DNA of 64,000 bases from Paenibacillus sp. FSL H3-0469 (GTDB taxonomy: Bacteria > Bacillota > Bacilli > Paenibacillales > Paenibacillaceae). The notes under the pieces are model-generated. The model was not told where the DNA came from. It did no database searches and saw nothing but the letters and a program-made list of their open reading frames with translations. The position numbers and the translations under genes are program-made. Below are positions 15,967 to 24,448 of this stretch, one piece after another. How positions within the stretch are numbered: position 1 is the first letter of the stretch; every line of letters begins with the position of its first letter. The stretch is from positions 6,944,001 to 7,008,000 of the forward strand of contig NZ_CP150302.1 of NCBI RefSeq assembly GCF_038051945.1, read 5' to 3'.

Positions 15967-17369
15967 TGGATACAACCACTCCAGTTCGCAGAGTAAGTTT
16001 CAGTCAACTAGGACGCTGGGATGTGAAATTTTACGCTAATAGTATAAAATCCGTGTATCCTTTAGTTCCGTTGAAAAATCTTGTTATTGAACATAACGAA
16101 AAAGAACAACTTTACAATTTTCCTGAAGAATCGTATAAAATTTTGGGTGTGAATAACACTCAAGGGATATTTCATGCATACGATTCTCTGGGAAAAGATA
16201 TCAATCAGTCATATAAAAGAGTTAGCGCAGGGGATTTCGCCTATAATCCATATCGGATTAATGTTGGATCAATTGGTTGGGTGCCATTAGAGCATGATGG
16301 AGCATATATTAGTCCAGCTTATGTAGTTTTTTCAGTTAATCAGAAGGAAATTCTCCCTGAGATTTTTTGGCTTATTTTAAAATCAAGTTTTTTTAATGAG
16401 AGCTTACGAGCAGCTACAGCGGGTTCCGTTAGAATGAATCTAACTTTTCCTTTACTTGAATCATTACAAATTCCCATTCCGCCAATATCAATTCAAAAGA
16501 AGATTCTAGAGAATTGGCATACGGCCACACGTAAATTAACAAAAATAAACCTTGATTTAAACAAATTACCAAAAGAGCTAGAGAGATATATATTAGGTCA
16601 ACTGGGTCTTAAAACAAAAGAAATCACTCAACAACCTAAGGTTATTACAACTAACTGGACGAAACTTACAAAATGGAGTCAACGAGCAACTCATTTATTA
16701 AACCAGGTTTCACAAATAACAATGGGGAATTATCCTGTGGTAATTGGAAGGGATTGTATAAGTGAAGTTAAGCATGGTTGTTCTGGCAGTCCGAGTAATA
16801 AGCCAACAAAACTGAAAGTATTGAAGTTAAGTGCAGTTACTAGCGGGGTCTTCTTAGAAGAAGAAACAAAATATATAACCGACAAGTTACAGTACAGAGT
16901 AAGCTTTGATCTAAAAGTGGGCGATATACTAATTTGTCGTACTAACGGAACTTTAGCATACGTAGGACGACCAGCGCTTATTCAAAAAGATTATAAGGAT
17001 ATAATTTTTCCGGATAAATTAATGCGCATCCGATGTAAAAAAAATATTTTACCTGAATACTTGGAGTATATTCTATCTACAAGTATTATACGTCCACAAA
17101 TTGAAGCAAACGCTAGGACTGCAGTAGGGAACTATGCGATTGGTAACGAAGATATATTTAACATTGATTTTCCATTGCCACCAATTCATATGCAGCTCAA
17201 ATTAGTAGAGAAAATAAAAGAGGTTAAGGATATGGTAGCTGAGATGAAAGAAAATTCGAAAACTATACTTGATGATGCAGAAAAGGTTATTGAAAAAATT
17301 ATCCTTGAAGGTTATCCTTCTACAAATCCAATTAATAATCTAGTGATAAGTGAAGAAGCTACATCATGA
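15966..17369 (+). CDS. hsdS: Restriction-modification specificity subunit (HsdS/BcgI-B-like)
   Basis: ATG 15966 overlaps the methylase stop (TAATG). The 467-residue protein has two target-recognition halves. The first ends with PLLESLQIPIPPISIQKKILENW, the second with DFPLPPIHMQLKLVEKI; these are the usual P-[LI]P-P-hydrophobic-Q conserved helix starts that follow each target-recognition domain. It would direct the fused nuclease/methylase to a bipartite DNA site. It is full length and intact. The specificity cannot be read from sequence alone. Confidence 0.8.
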   Translation: MDTTTPVRRVSFSQLGRWDVKFYANSIKSVYPLVPLKNLVIEHNEKEQLYNFPEESYKILGVNNTQGIFHAYDSLGKDINQSYKRVSAGDFAYNPYRINVGSIGWVPLEHDGAYISPAYVVFSVNQKEILPEIFWLILKSSFFNESLRAATAGSVRMNLTFPLLESLQIPIPPISIQKKILENWHTATRKLTKINLDLNKLPKELERYILGQLGLKTKEITQQPKVITTNWTKLTKWSQRATHLLNQVSQITMGNYPVVIGRDCISEVKHGCSGSPSNKPTKLKVLKLSAVTSGVFLEEETKYITDKLQYRVSFDLKVGDILICRTNGTLAYVGRPALIQKDYKDIIFPDKLMRIRCKKNILPEYLEYILSTSIIRPQIEANARTAVGNYAIGNEDIFNIDFPLPPIHMQLKLVEKIKEVKDMVAEMKENSKTILDDAEKVIEKIILEGYPSTNPINNLVISEEATS

Positions 17370-17527
17370 AAGAGAAATACCTTTACTGAATTGAATTTCT
17401 TTTGCTTTTTATTCGCTGTTGGTTCAATTTGAAAATCTAACTCAATGGGGATGTATAGTATATGGTATTGTTTGTTCTTTGTTAGGAGATGCTCGTGTTT
17501 GCCTTAAAGACTTGAATAATTTAAATT

Positions 17528-17608
17528 ATGATATCTAACTTGTTTATACTGCTGGAGGTAATCGTGATCTGTGGCCTGCAACTGTTATTCCCCGATATAG
17601 GAGTATAA
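17528..17608 (+). pseudogene. Duplicate of 26-residue peptide gene, lacking ribosome binding site
   Basis: The 26-codon frame is intact and starts MISNLFILLEVIVICG, but AAGGAGG is replaced by an AT-rich sequence, so translation is doubtful. The length and C-terminus (LLFPDIGV) match copy 1 apart from substitutions. Confidence 0.6.
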
Positions 17609-17612
17609 AGCG

Positions 17613-18033
17613 ATGGCCATAATAAATATGTTGCTGATAATATCCTTTATCATGCTTTGCTGCTGGTTCAGATAGACGGATATCACGGAGCGGCGGATTT
17701 CCAATAAGATAACTTACCCAGCAATTTTATCATTGATAGTGCTCAGTATAGGATTCAGCCCGGAATGTTTATGGAGGCTGATCCGAGGTGCAGTGTTCTT
17801 CCTAGTCTTCATAATTAGTCCTTGATCCCTGGGGGCGGTGATATGAAGTTGGTTGAACTGCTGGGGTTGGGAGTTGGTCTTGAACAAGCGGTGGCAGCTC
17901 TATTGTGATGTGTATTTTTGATTTTTTAGTATCTGATGGGAGGAAGAAAGTTGCTATCAGTAGAGGCCCGTATTTCAGGCCATTGGCACCACCTCTGACC
18001 GCTGATCTGCTATGGACCGTAGTCACTTTATGA
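17613..18033 (+). pseudogene. Broken duplicate of the prepilin peptidase gene
   Basis: Begins ATGGCC like copy 1 but hits TAG after 20 codons, where copy 1 has the codons for SYTD. A small deletion disrupts the GxGD region and further stops follow. Both catalytic aspartate regions are affected. The remaining sequence still aligns to the stop of copy 1. Confidence 0.8.
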
Positions 18034-18071
18034 CTATAAATTGTCGATTTACAGATTGTTACAATCGTGTT

Positions 18072-18166
18072 AATGTGAAACTACACGGATCGGAAGCACC
18101 GGCGTGTAGTCCGAAAGTATCGGCGCAATCGCCCTGTTAGCTTAGGCTGGCAGGGCGATTTTTTTG
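18072..18166 (+). ncRNA. Putative small RNA, second copy
   Basis: The extended -10 TGTTACAAT (18057-18065) is followed by the same hairpin order as at 13510-13603: GTG/CAC, CGGA/TCCG with GCACCGGCGTG in the loop, and a terminator. Paired positions stay paired despite base changes elsewhere. Confidence 0.4.
18128..18165 (+). terminator. Rho-independent terminator
   Basis: ATCGCCCTG / CAGGGCGAT with an inner AGC/GCT pairing is followed by TTTTTTT. Stronger than its copy-1 counterpart. Confidence 0.8.
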
Positions 18167-18205
18167 ATTAAGCAGGAAATTGATTACCTTAGGAAGAGGG
18201 GAATT

Positions 18206-19126
18206 ATGCACGGGGTAGTGACGGAATCATTTATAAGAGCAGTAATCACAGTTGGAGTTCCATTAGTAATAGGGGCATTTTTGCGTTTGAGAATATATGC
18301 TTCGAAGGAAGAACAGATATTCACAAGTAAGCCAACCAACACGTTAAGAAATAGTATATTAATGATGTTTTTAGTGCTGTTTTTTTTGATATACGCCTTA
18401 TTTGCTACGAATATGAAAATTAATTCTGTGTCTAAGGTATACCTGTTTTTCTGGAATTTATTCTTCAATTGGTTCACTTTTGGATTTGTTTTGGCTGTCT
18501 CTATTATGTTGATATTAGTCAGAACCGTCTTGAAAAAAAATACAAGGAAATTTCTCTTCAAAAGTGACAAGAAAAGACGAGTTATCTTAGGTGTTCTCTT
18601 AATTTCACCTATAGTTTTAATTTTTGTGTATTCTTTCTACATTGGATTTTTAATAAATGAACTGGTTGCTGAGTCTAAAATGATAGTCGCTTTAAAAGTG
18701 AGTAATACACTTGCTGGAATCATTCATTTTAATAAAATTGAGGATCCTATCAATTATTTCATCGTTTTTCTAGCTTGTATGTATGTATTAATAATTCTTA
18801 TGATTTTTGGATTTCTCAATTTTGTTACTAAGGAGAAAATCACTGCGCAGATTGTATTGAAAGGAGGGACTGTATTAAATAACAAATATATCCTGAACTA
18901 TAATCTAGATAACTCAATTTTGATAAGTGACTGGGAAAGCCGCCTTGGTGGTGACAAGATGTTAATCCCTAAAAGTAACATTGAATACATAAAATTCGAG
19001 CGCATTTTATATATTCTTGATCAACAAAGTCCTGGATCTGGAATAGTAGACCCGAGATATTTTGATAAAAGTGAAGAGGCTAAACTTAAGGAAAAGTTTT
19101 TGAGTGGTATATCTAAGTTCTTATAA
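18206..19126 (+). CDS. Unknown membrane protein with C-terminal cytoplasmic domain
   Basis: Start ATG 18206 is chosen because AAGAGGGG precedes it; an in-frame TTG at 18164 lies inside the terminator. The 306-residue protein has about five hydrophobic segments in its first 220 residues (for example ILMMFLVLFFLIYALFA and VLLISPIVLIFVYSFYI), then a soluble domain of about 85 residues with KGGTVLNNKYILNYNLDN and SNIEYIKFERI. It has no recognised family. Its place between a restriction-modification system and a DUF2971 gene, in AT-rich DNA, fits an accessory defence neighbourhood (inference). Confidence 0.6.
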   Translation: MHGVVTESFIRAVITVGVPLVIGAFLRLRIYASKEEQIFTSKPTNTLRNSILMMFLVLFFLIYALFATNMKINSVSKVYLFFWNLFFNWFTFGFVLAVSIMLILVRTVLKKNTRKFLFKSDKKRRVILGVLLISPIVLIFVYSFYIGFLINELVAESKMIVALKVSNTLAGIIHFNKIEDPINYFIVFLACMYVLIILMIFGFLNFVTKEKITAQIVLKGGTVLNNKYILNYNLDNSILISDWESRLGGDKMLIPKSNIEYIKFERILYILDQQSPGSGIVDPRYFDKSEEAKLKEKFLSGISKFL

Positions 19127-19263
19127 ATTTCGCATATATTAAGTTGCTCTCCAGCTAACAAATTTATTAACATACGAACAAGTTTCCGTGAGGCTTAATG
19201 AATAGTTGCAGATTAGTATTTTGATTTCAGTTTAGATTATTTAATGGAGGATTTGAGAAATAT

Positions 19264-20118
19264 ATGATACCTAAACCACCTAGAACTAAAAGATTGTGGC
19301 GTTATATGAACTATGAAAGATTTGTAAGTATGCTTGAGAGGGGGACGATTTATTTTACCCAACCCAGTCAATTTGAAGATAAAAATGAAGGTCTTATGAG
19401 TTTAGACTGGCAAACTATGATCGCATTATTTGATGATGGTGAACAAGCACATAATGATCTTACTTCACAGTATCCAAATATTCCTTCGCCACCGTACATA
19501 TCATATTCAGAGTGGCTAGAAATATTTATATATGGTCGAGAAGAATACGGTGTAAGTTGTTGGCACTCCAATAAGTCACAATCATTAGCTATGTGGGACT
19601 TGTATGTGGGGAAGGGAAAAGATGGAATTGCAATTACGACCACTTTTGAACGTCTGTATAATGCTTTAATAATGTATAATTCACGTCTTTTAATTGGAGC
19701 TGTTGAGTATCTTGATTTAATGGGTCATAAGTATCTTTCTCACAGATTAAACGAACGTCCAAAAGGAGTAATTAAATATCATGAAGAAAGTAGTTCAACA
19801 CCGTTAGATACCTTATTTAGAAAAGATTTATCTTACAATCATGAAAATGAAGTAAGGGCTGTAATAAAGCTAGAATTAGATGCTAATAAAAAACCTATCC
19901 AAGAGCTGCAAATACAATGGAAAGAGATTATTGAACAGGTCGTTATCTCACCATACTCAAAAGGATATTTCGTAAATGAGATTAAAAGAGTGATGGAGAA
20001 GTCTGCATTGAATCCTGACCTCACGTATCAATCAGTAATTCTCGATGAGAGAAAGAATTTTATTTTTGAAAAAGATGGAGACGGAATTATTACGAAATTT
20101 CGTCGTGATGGATACTAA
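19264..20118 (+). CDS. DUF2971 protein
   Basis: A 284-residue protein. ATG 19264 has GGAGG upstream. The N-terminus LWRYMNYERFVSMLERGTIYFTQPSQFEDKNEG and the later VSCWHSNKSQSLAMWDLYVGKGKDGIAI segment (given here as landmarks) match the DUF2971 pattern: short N-terminal strand, F-x-D-x-E, then C-x-S/W...MW.xY....G. DUF2971 proteins have no settled biochemical role and are common in defence and mobile regions. Monocistronic, with a 137-base AT-rich leader that shows nothing recognisable. Confidence 0.7.
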   Translation: MIPKPPRTKRLWRYMNYERFVSMLERGTIYFTQPSQFEDKNEGLMSLDWQTMIALFDDGEQAHNDLTSQYPNIPSPPYISYSEWLEIFIYGREEYGVSCWHSNKSQSLAMWDLYVGKGKDGIAITTTFERLYNALIMYNSRLLIGAVEYLDLMGHKYLSHRLNERPKGVIKYHEESSSTPLDTLFRKDLSYNHENEVRAVIKLELDANKKPIQELQIQWKEIIEQVVISPYSKGYFVNEIKRVMEKSALNPDLTYQSVILDERKNFIFEKDGDGIITKFRRDGY

Positions 20119-20155
20119 CAACCTGTAGTTTTGAAATAAAGGATAACTCTAATTA

Positions 20156-20347
20156 ATGAGATGCAGCGCGATTTGTCCAGCACAGTTGTATTTTATGAAT
20201 GGAGAGGGCCAATACATTGATTACCCAGAAGGCCGAATTAACGATTATGGAGGAGGAATGGCGGAAGGGTATCATCCGGGCATGGTTAAGATCATAGGGA
20301 AATGGTTTAGACGAGATCGGTTTAAATTTAGAGCATACATAAAATAA
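20156..20347 (+). CDS. Doubtful small reading frame
   Basis: 63 codons with only a weak AAAGGA about 12 bases before the ATG. The product has YPEGRIND and a Gly-rich stretch, ending KWFRRDRFKFRAYIK. The last ten codons and the following terminator lie in a 37 bp sequence repeated at 23405-23441, which suggests that the 3' end of a real gene was duplicated. No family recognised. Confidence 0.3.
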   Translation: MRCSAICPAQLYFMNGEGQYIDYPEGRINDYGGGMAEGYHPGMVKIIGKWFRRDRFKFRAYIK

Positions 20348-20357
20348 CCCGCCGGGC
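20321..20357 (+). repeat. 37 bp direct repeat, left copy
   Basis: Matches 23405-23441 with one mismatch. It covers the last codons of the small frame and the left arm of its terminator. The two copies bracket the kelch and cohesin genes. Confidence 0.85.
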
Positions 20358-20375
20358 TAGTGAGCCTGACGGGTT
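20346..20375. terminator. Bidirectional terminator
   Basis: AACCCG / CGGGTT outer stem with an inner GGGC/GCCT pairing. A T-rich run follows on the + strand, and TTATTTTA on the - strand. It serves the + strand frame and the - strand kelch gene. Confidence 0.7.
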
Positions 20376-20380
20376 TGTTA

Positions 20381-21598
20381 TTACTGTGCTGTATACTCAC
20401 TTACTTCAAAGGTTAGGATTTTATCATGTATTACGTATTCAGTTCGTTTGCTGAATGGACCTTTGTTGTTACTATGTTTGTCGATTGCGAACTTGGTATG
20501 GCCTGAACCTGCGTCTTTAGCATCGTACCATGTCAGGAATGCGTTGACTTCTTCTTTTGACAGGTCAAATTCTTTTTCAATGCCTGTTATTAGAGTGATG
20601 GTAAGGATAGCCCGATCTCCAGTAGGTTCTGGTGTTGGATCAGTCCCAGGATTATCGCTTTTTTCAAGTGTATACTCAAAAACAGTTGATTGACCAGAAC
20701 CGCCTACAGAATATAGCTTTCCATTTAGTAATCCAATGGCTGAACCATCCACATATTTAGGTGCAGGTATCGCTGGTAAACTAGTTAAAGTTTCAGTTGA
20801 AGGGGAAAAAATAAATGTACCTCCTACACCAAAAAGATAAATATTGTCTTTATAAGTTACAGATCTAGGTTCGGCATTCAAAGTAGGTGAAACTGCTGAG
20901 CTGGTTGTCCAAGAATCGGAGTTAGGGTCATAAATTTCTATTTTATCAGTTTTTGTAGTCCCGCTATAATATCCACCAATAATAAATATCTTATTAGAGT
21001 AAACGCCTATACCATAAGTCCATCTTTTAGTCGGTATGTCGTTCTTTTTCGTCCAGGAATTTGTAGCCGGATCGTACTCTTCAACGACTGAAGAAGTGAA
21101 ATTATTATCTCCAACAATACCGCTTATAACATATATTTTACCGTTTACTGTTGCAGCATGCATACCCATTCTGGCAGTAGGCATGTTAGCTTTTACTGTC
21201 CAAACATTTGTGGCAGGGTCGTATTCTTCAACCGAGTTTATTATAGTAGGGGGAATGTTGTTTCCTAAGTATTGATGACCACCAAAAACATAGATCTTCC
21301 CCCCTGCTTCAGCAATTGCAAAATAATCACGCTTTACATTCATACTTGCTTTTGGAATCCAACTATCATTTGAAGCATCATACTTAAAGAGTTTATCTGA
21401 AGAACTTGATGGAATAGAGTCGAAATCGAAACCACCTATACGATACATTTCTCCATTAACCGTGATTACACTCATATTATTTGATTTGGTGGAAATAGGG
21501 TTTTTCTCTATCCATTGTGCTTCATCTGCGTGTGCGATTATCGGGTTAAGAGTTAGTGCCAATAAAATTATTATTAACACTGACTTTAAGTATCTCAT
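20381..21598 (-). CDS. Secreted kelch-repeat protein
   Basis: A 405-residue protein with signal peptide (about 1-24, IIAHADE). Six kelch-type blades are visible, each with a hydrophobic strand and GG or G-x-G (GEMYRIGGFD, GKIYVFGGHQ, GKIYVISGIV, NKIFIIGGYY, DNIYLFGVGG, GKLYSVGGSG), giving a six-bladed propeller. A short Pro/Thr linker (PGTDPTPEPTG) leads to an about 80-residue C-terminal domain (ILTITLITGIEKEFDLSK... then SKRTEYVIHDKILTFEVSEY) of unknown function. It is probably co-transcribed with the cohesin-like gene upstream (17 bases apart) and forms a surface-binding pair with it. Confidence 0.8.
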   Translation of the reverse strand: MRYLKSVLIIILLALTLNPIIAHADEAQWIEKNPISTKSNNMSVITVNGEMYRIGGFDFDSIPSSSSDKLFKYDASNDSWIPKASMNVKRDYFAIAEAGGKIYVFGGHQYLGNNIPPTIINSVEEYDPATNVWTVKANMPTARMGMHAATVNGKIYVISGIVGDNNFTSSVVEEYDPATNSWTKKNDIPTKRWTYGIGVYSNKIFIIGGYYSGTTKTDKIEIYDPNSDSWTTSSAVSPTLNAEPRSVTYKDNIYLFGVGGTFIFSPSTETLTSLPAIPAPKYVDGSAIGLLNGKLYSVGGSGQSTVFEYTLEKSDNPGTDPTPEPTGDRAILTITLITGIEKEFDLSKEEVNAFLTWYDAKDAGSGHTKFAIDKHSNNKGPFSKRTEYVIHDKILTFEVSEYTAQ

Positions 21599-21615
21599 TT
21601 AAAGGACTCCTTTAA

Positions 21616-23139
21616 TTAAATATTAGGCAAATAATCCGAGTTGTTTAGAATCTGATCCACAATAAAAAGCAGGTCATCATCATTCACATATTCATCACCG
21701 GCTTGTTGAGCATTATACTTTATCGGATCAACATCAGGGGCGAAATATTTGAAGTACCTAGCATCAATTGCAAGGTCTACCAGAGTGAAGGTTCCTGATT
21801 TATTTACGTCAGTTGCCTCTATGATGACGCTGTCCTCTAGACAGTTAACAGTTTCAAGATCATATTCCTCTTCGGTATCTGCAATCCTCGCTTTGGTTGC
21901 ATCGACAACGGCTGTACCTTTGGCTTTAGCCTTAAATTTGAGCTTGACGACAACCGTGTCTTCGTTGATGCCGTATTCTTCACCTTGACTGGCTACAATA
22001 AAGCGGACGGCACCGTTTTGATCCACGGGTTTATTGTAAACCTTATAACCGGTCACCTCTACAAATCCGAGGTACTGCAAGTGCTCCTTGTCATACTTAA
22101 CTTCAAAGTCTTCAGCATAAATATCCTTCACGTTTTTGAGTGAGATATCTGCTGTGAACTCTTTACCCAAACCGATTTTTTCTGGAGCAATGGCTACATC
22201 AAGAGTAGGCTCCAGCGCTGGTGTTGAGGTAGGGCTTGGAGTAGGTTCTGGTGTAGCCGTTGGTGTTGGAGTTACAGTTGGAGTAGGTGTCGCTGTTGGA
22301 ACAGGCGTAGTAGTAGCTGTTGGCGTAGATACTGGAGTTTGAAGTGCACCGTAAAGTTCGAGGCTATATAAGTAAATATAACCTGTATCAGTGCCTGATG
22401 CGGATACAGTAATTTTTTTTACACCGCTGTAAGTAACAGGTATTCTACTTGATAAAGATGTAGGGTTAAATAATTTCGACTCAATAACTTCGTTTTTTTC
22501 ATTATAAAAGGTGATTTTTGCTGACACGCCGGCAGTAAACCATCTCGCAGCTGTGATATCTACTGCACTAGGAAACTCATATGTCAATACACTAGTATGC
22601 ATAATTGCTAATCCAGTAGAATCATTACCATCCGTTGCTTCATACTTTCCAGTAATAAGCGGAATTCCTCTAAGTAAATCTGTATCCGTTGGTGTTGGTG
22701 TGGCTGTTGGCTCTATAGAAGGTGTAGGAGCTGCTGGCAGTGCCGGTGGAGTTGTTGTTCCAGACTCAATTGAAAGAGTCGTTCCTGTCTTATTGTCACT
22801 TGAATAGATATTAATACTTGTAAGACTTGAACCAGATGGCACAGTTACTTTTATATATCGAGTTTTTTTAACTGGTGTGATATTAAAAGAGGAATTCATT
22901 GAATAAGAAGTGGTAAATGCCCACGCTTGAGTATTGCTCGTATATCCAGATTCAGTGAAACCGACAATATTTGATGTATTTCCTGTTCCAATTGCCATAG
23001 TAGACCCAACTGGCTTATCAGAACCTAGATCAAACCATACTGTTGTTGGGCCTGAATATTCTGCAAAGATACGAGTAATGGGAATGAAAAGTACTAATAA
23101 AGCAATACTTACAGTTAGGATAATCTTTAATCGTTTCAT
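21616..23139 (-). CDS. Secreted protein with cohesin and dockerin-like domains
   Basis: A 507-residue protein with a signal peptide (about 1-26). Two unrecognised beta-rich domains (about 27-125 and 155-265) are separated by Pro/Thr linkers. A cohesin-like domain follows (about 315-430: LDVAIAPEKIGLGKEFTADI, DFEVKYDKEHLQYLGF). The last about 70 residues are dockerin-like, with DVNKSGTFTLVDLAID and later DEYVNDDDLLFIVDQIL (two calcium-loop-like segments). Cohesin and dockerin in one chain could allow self-assembly. It is the first gene of the - strand pair with the kelch gene. Confidence 0.75.
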   Translation of the reverse strand: MKRLKIILTVSIALLVLFIPITRIFAEYSGPTTVWFDLGSDKPVGSTMAIGTGNTSNIVGFTESGYTSNTQAWAFTTSYSMNSSFNITPVKKTRYIKVTVPSGSSLTSINIYSSDNKTGTTLSIESGTTTPPALPAAPTPSIEPTATPTPTDTDLLRGIPLITGKYEATDGNDSTGLAIMHTSVLTYEFPSAVDITAARWFTAGVSAKITFYNEKNEVIESKLFNPTSLSSRIPVTYSGVKKITVSASGTDTGYIYLYSLELYGALQTPVSTPTATTTPVPTATPTPTVTPTPTATPEPTPSPTSTPALEPTLDVAIAPEKIGLGKEFTADISLKNVKDIYAEDFEVKYDKEHLQYLGFVEVTGYKVYNKPVDQNGAVRFIVASQGEEYGINEDTVVVKLKFKAKAKGTAVVDATKARIADTEEEYDLETVNCLEDSVIIEATDVNKSGTFTLVDLAIDARYFKYFAPDVDPIKYNAQQAGDEYVNDDDLLFIVDQILNNSDYLPNI

Positions 23140-23356
23140 TTTTTACACCTCAATGATAGATTTGTTTTTATCAATTTTTATTTTCGCTACTTCTCCTTTC
23201 ACATCATTGTAAAATATGTATTAATGTTGCGTGATTATCCTAAGACAATAATTGGTATATGTCTAAACATAAATTCTTATATTTGGGATATATAGATTGA
23301 AGACATTTAAAATACATAATTATGGGATTCGGCAGGTCACCTCAAGAAAATAAAAG

Positions 23357-23393
23357 AGCCCGTCAACCTTAAATTGGTCGGCGGGCTTTTTTT
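23357..23393. terminator. Strong bidirectional terminator
   Basis: AGCCCGTCAACC / GGTCGGCGGGCT is followed by TTTTTTT on + and TCTTTTATTTT on -. The 446-base gap 23140-23585 holds this terminator, the right 37 bp repeat and a degenerate hairpin after it. I see no gene there. Confidence 0.8.
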
Positions 23394-23404
23394 GTTTAAA
23401 ACTG

Positions 23405-23441
23405 TTTAAATTTAGAGCATACATAAAATAACCCGCCAGGC
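23405..23441 (+). repeat. 37 bp direct repeat, right copy
   Basis: Same sequence as 20321-20357 with one mismatch (CCAGGC for CCGGGC). Here it has no gene before it, so it looks like a leftover gene end. Confidence 0.85.
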
Positions 23442-23585
23442 ATTAGCCCAGGAGTTATTTTATGACGATAATCCTACAAGCTGACAGCCTCCCTGAAAGT
23501 TCTGAACTGGATTTCAACTAAAGCCCACAACATGTTTTTATGTTCACGCTATTTCGTTGATGTCACAATTTAGAATATTGATTTT

Positions 23586-24143
23586 CTAAGAAAGAACGGG
23601 ACTTTTTCCTTGAAGAATTAGTAGCAGATTTTCAGGACTAATCGAACCTTTGATGTATTTCTCTACAACTTCTTCTTTGAGATCACTGAATATTCCTTGA
23701 AGTTCTTTTGTTAGCCATCCCCAATCATCGCGCTTTCTGCTTCCTTTTAATGTTACTGTCAATTTCTTATTATTGTTATTGACTGCTGTCTGTAAATCAG
23801 TTGTTGGTGGAAAGGCAGCATAACAGTGTAAGTGAACATCCGGTTTATCGATCTCGCCTTTAATCGTTTCACTCAAGGGTCCACTAATGAAGTAGGGATA
23901 ATTAGATTCATCTGTGACTAAAATACACAGTGTATAATCAGATTGTCCATACCTATCTTGGTGAATACCGTGAAAATGGGACCATATAAAACAATCTGCA
24001 GGGCCCCCTTTTGCTAAAATGGCATCGGCTTTGGAAGCCCCAACAGCAAAATCTATGTGACCTTCGGAAACCCGGACAGCTTGCGGCGGTGCGTCAATTT
24101 CCACTCCTGAACCGTTACCTTTTGCACAATTCCAACCACTCAT
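23586..24143 (-). CDS. Orphan protein of unknown function
   Basis: A 185-residue soluble protein. The start is supported by AAGGAG about 10 bases upstream on the - strand. It contains several His/Asp/Cys-rich patches (FIWSHFHGIHQDRYG; DKPDVHLHCYAAFP), suggesting metal binding, and a helical C-terminal third (LTKELQGIFSDLKEEVVEKYI). No signal peptide. I do not recognise the family. It is monocistronic. Confidence 0.5.
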   Translation of the reverse strand: MSGWNCAKGNGSGVEIDAPPQAVRVSEGHIDFAVGASKADAILAKGGPADCFIWSHFHGIHQDRYGQSDYTLCILVTDESNYPYFISGPLSETIKGEIDKPDVHLHCYAAFPPTTDLQTAVNNNNKKLTVTLKGSRKRDDWGWLTKELQGIFSDLKEEVVEKYIKGSISPENLLLILQGKSPVLS

Positions 24144-24380
24144 TGATCATCTACTCCTTTACTTTGTGAATTTCGTAACCTTCTTTTAGTATCCTCGATT
24201 ATTTTTGATTTATTTAACTAATTTCTCCCACTTGATTTCCATTAATTATAAATAAAAGAAATTAAGTGCATATAAGCTAAACTTAAGAATGATGGACATA
24301 TGATTGGTGAAGTTTTTGTGGATCAAGGGTTTTCGCCAATGTAGCAAGTTAAGTTGACTCTATATAGTGTTTATTTTCCA

Positions 24381-24410
24381 TTGCTTAAAAATCCACTAAG
24401 GGCATATAAT
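24381..24410 (+). promoter_or_regulatory. Sigma-A promoter for the WYL/HTH mini-operon
   Basis: TTGCTT, 18-base spacer, TATAAT. It lies 38 bases before the first start codon. The rest of the 305-base gap 24144-24448 shows nothing recognisable. Confidence 0.6.
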
Positions 24411-24448
24411 ACAAACAAACGTTCTTACTTTTCGGAGGAGATCAAATC

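Larger units (their letters stand above)
17528..18166 (+). repeat. Duplicated block, copy 2 (decayed)
   Basis: Second copy of 12967-13603. Similarity starts exactly at the peptide ATG; the upstream ribosome binding site is not included. It runs through the peptidase frame to the terminator. It contains the decayed peptide and peptidase genes and the second putative small RNA. The 158 bases between 17369 and 17528 show nothing recognisable. Confidence 0.8.

Noticed and set aside
13756..17369. Complete type I restriction system with HsdR
   Set aside because: Only an HsdR-like nuclease N-terminus is present, fused to the methylase; no helicase gene is in the window.
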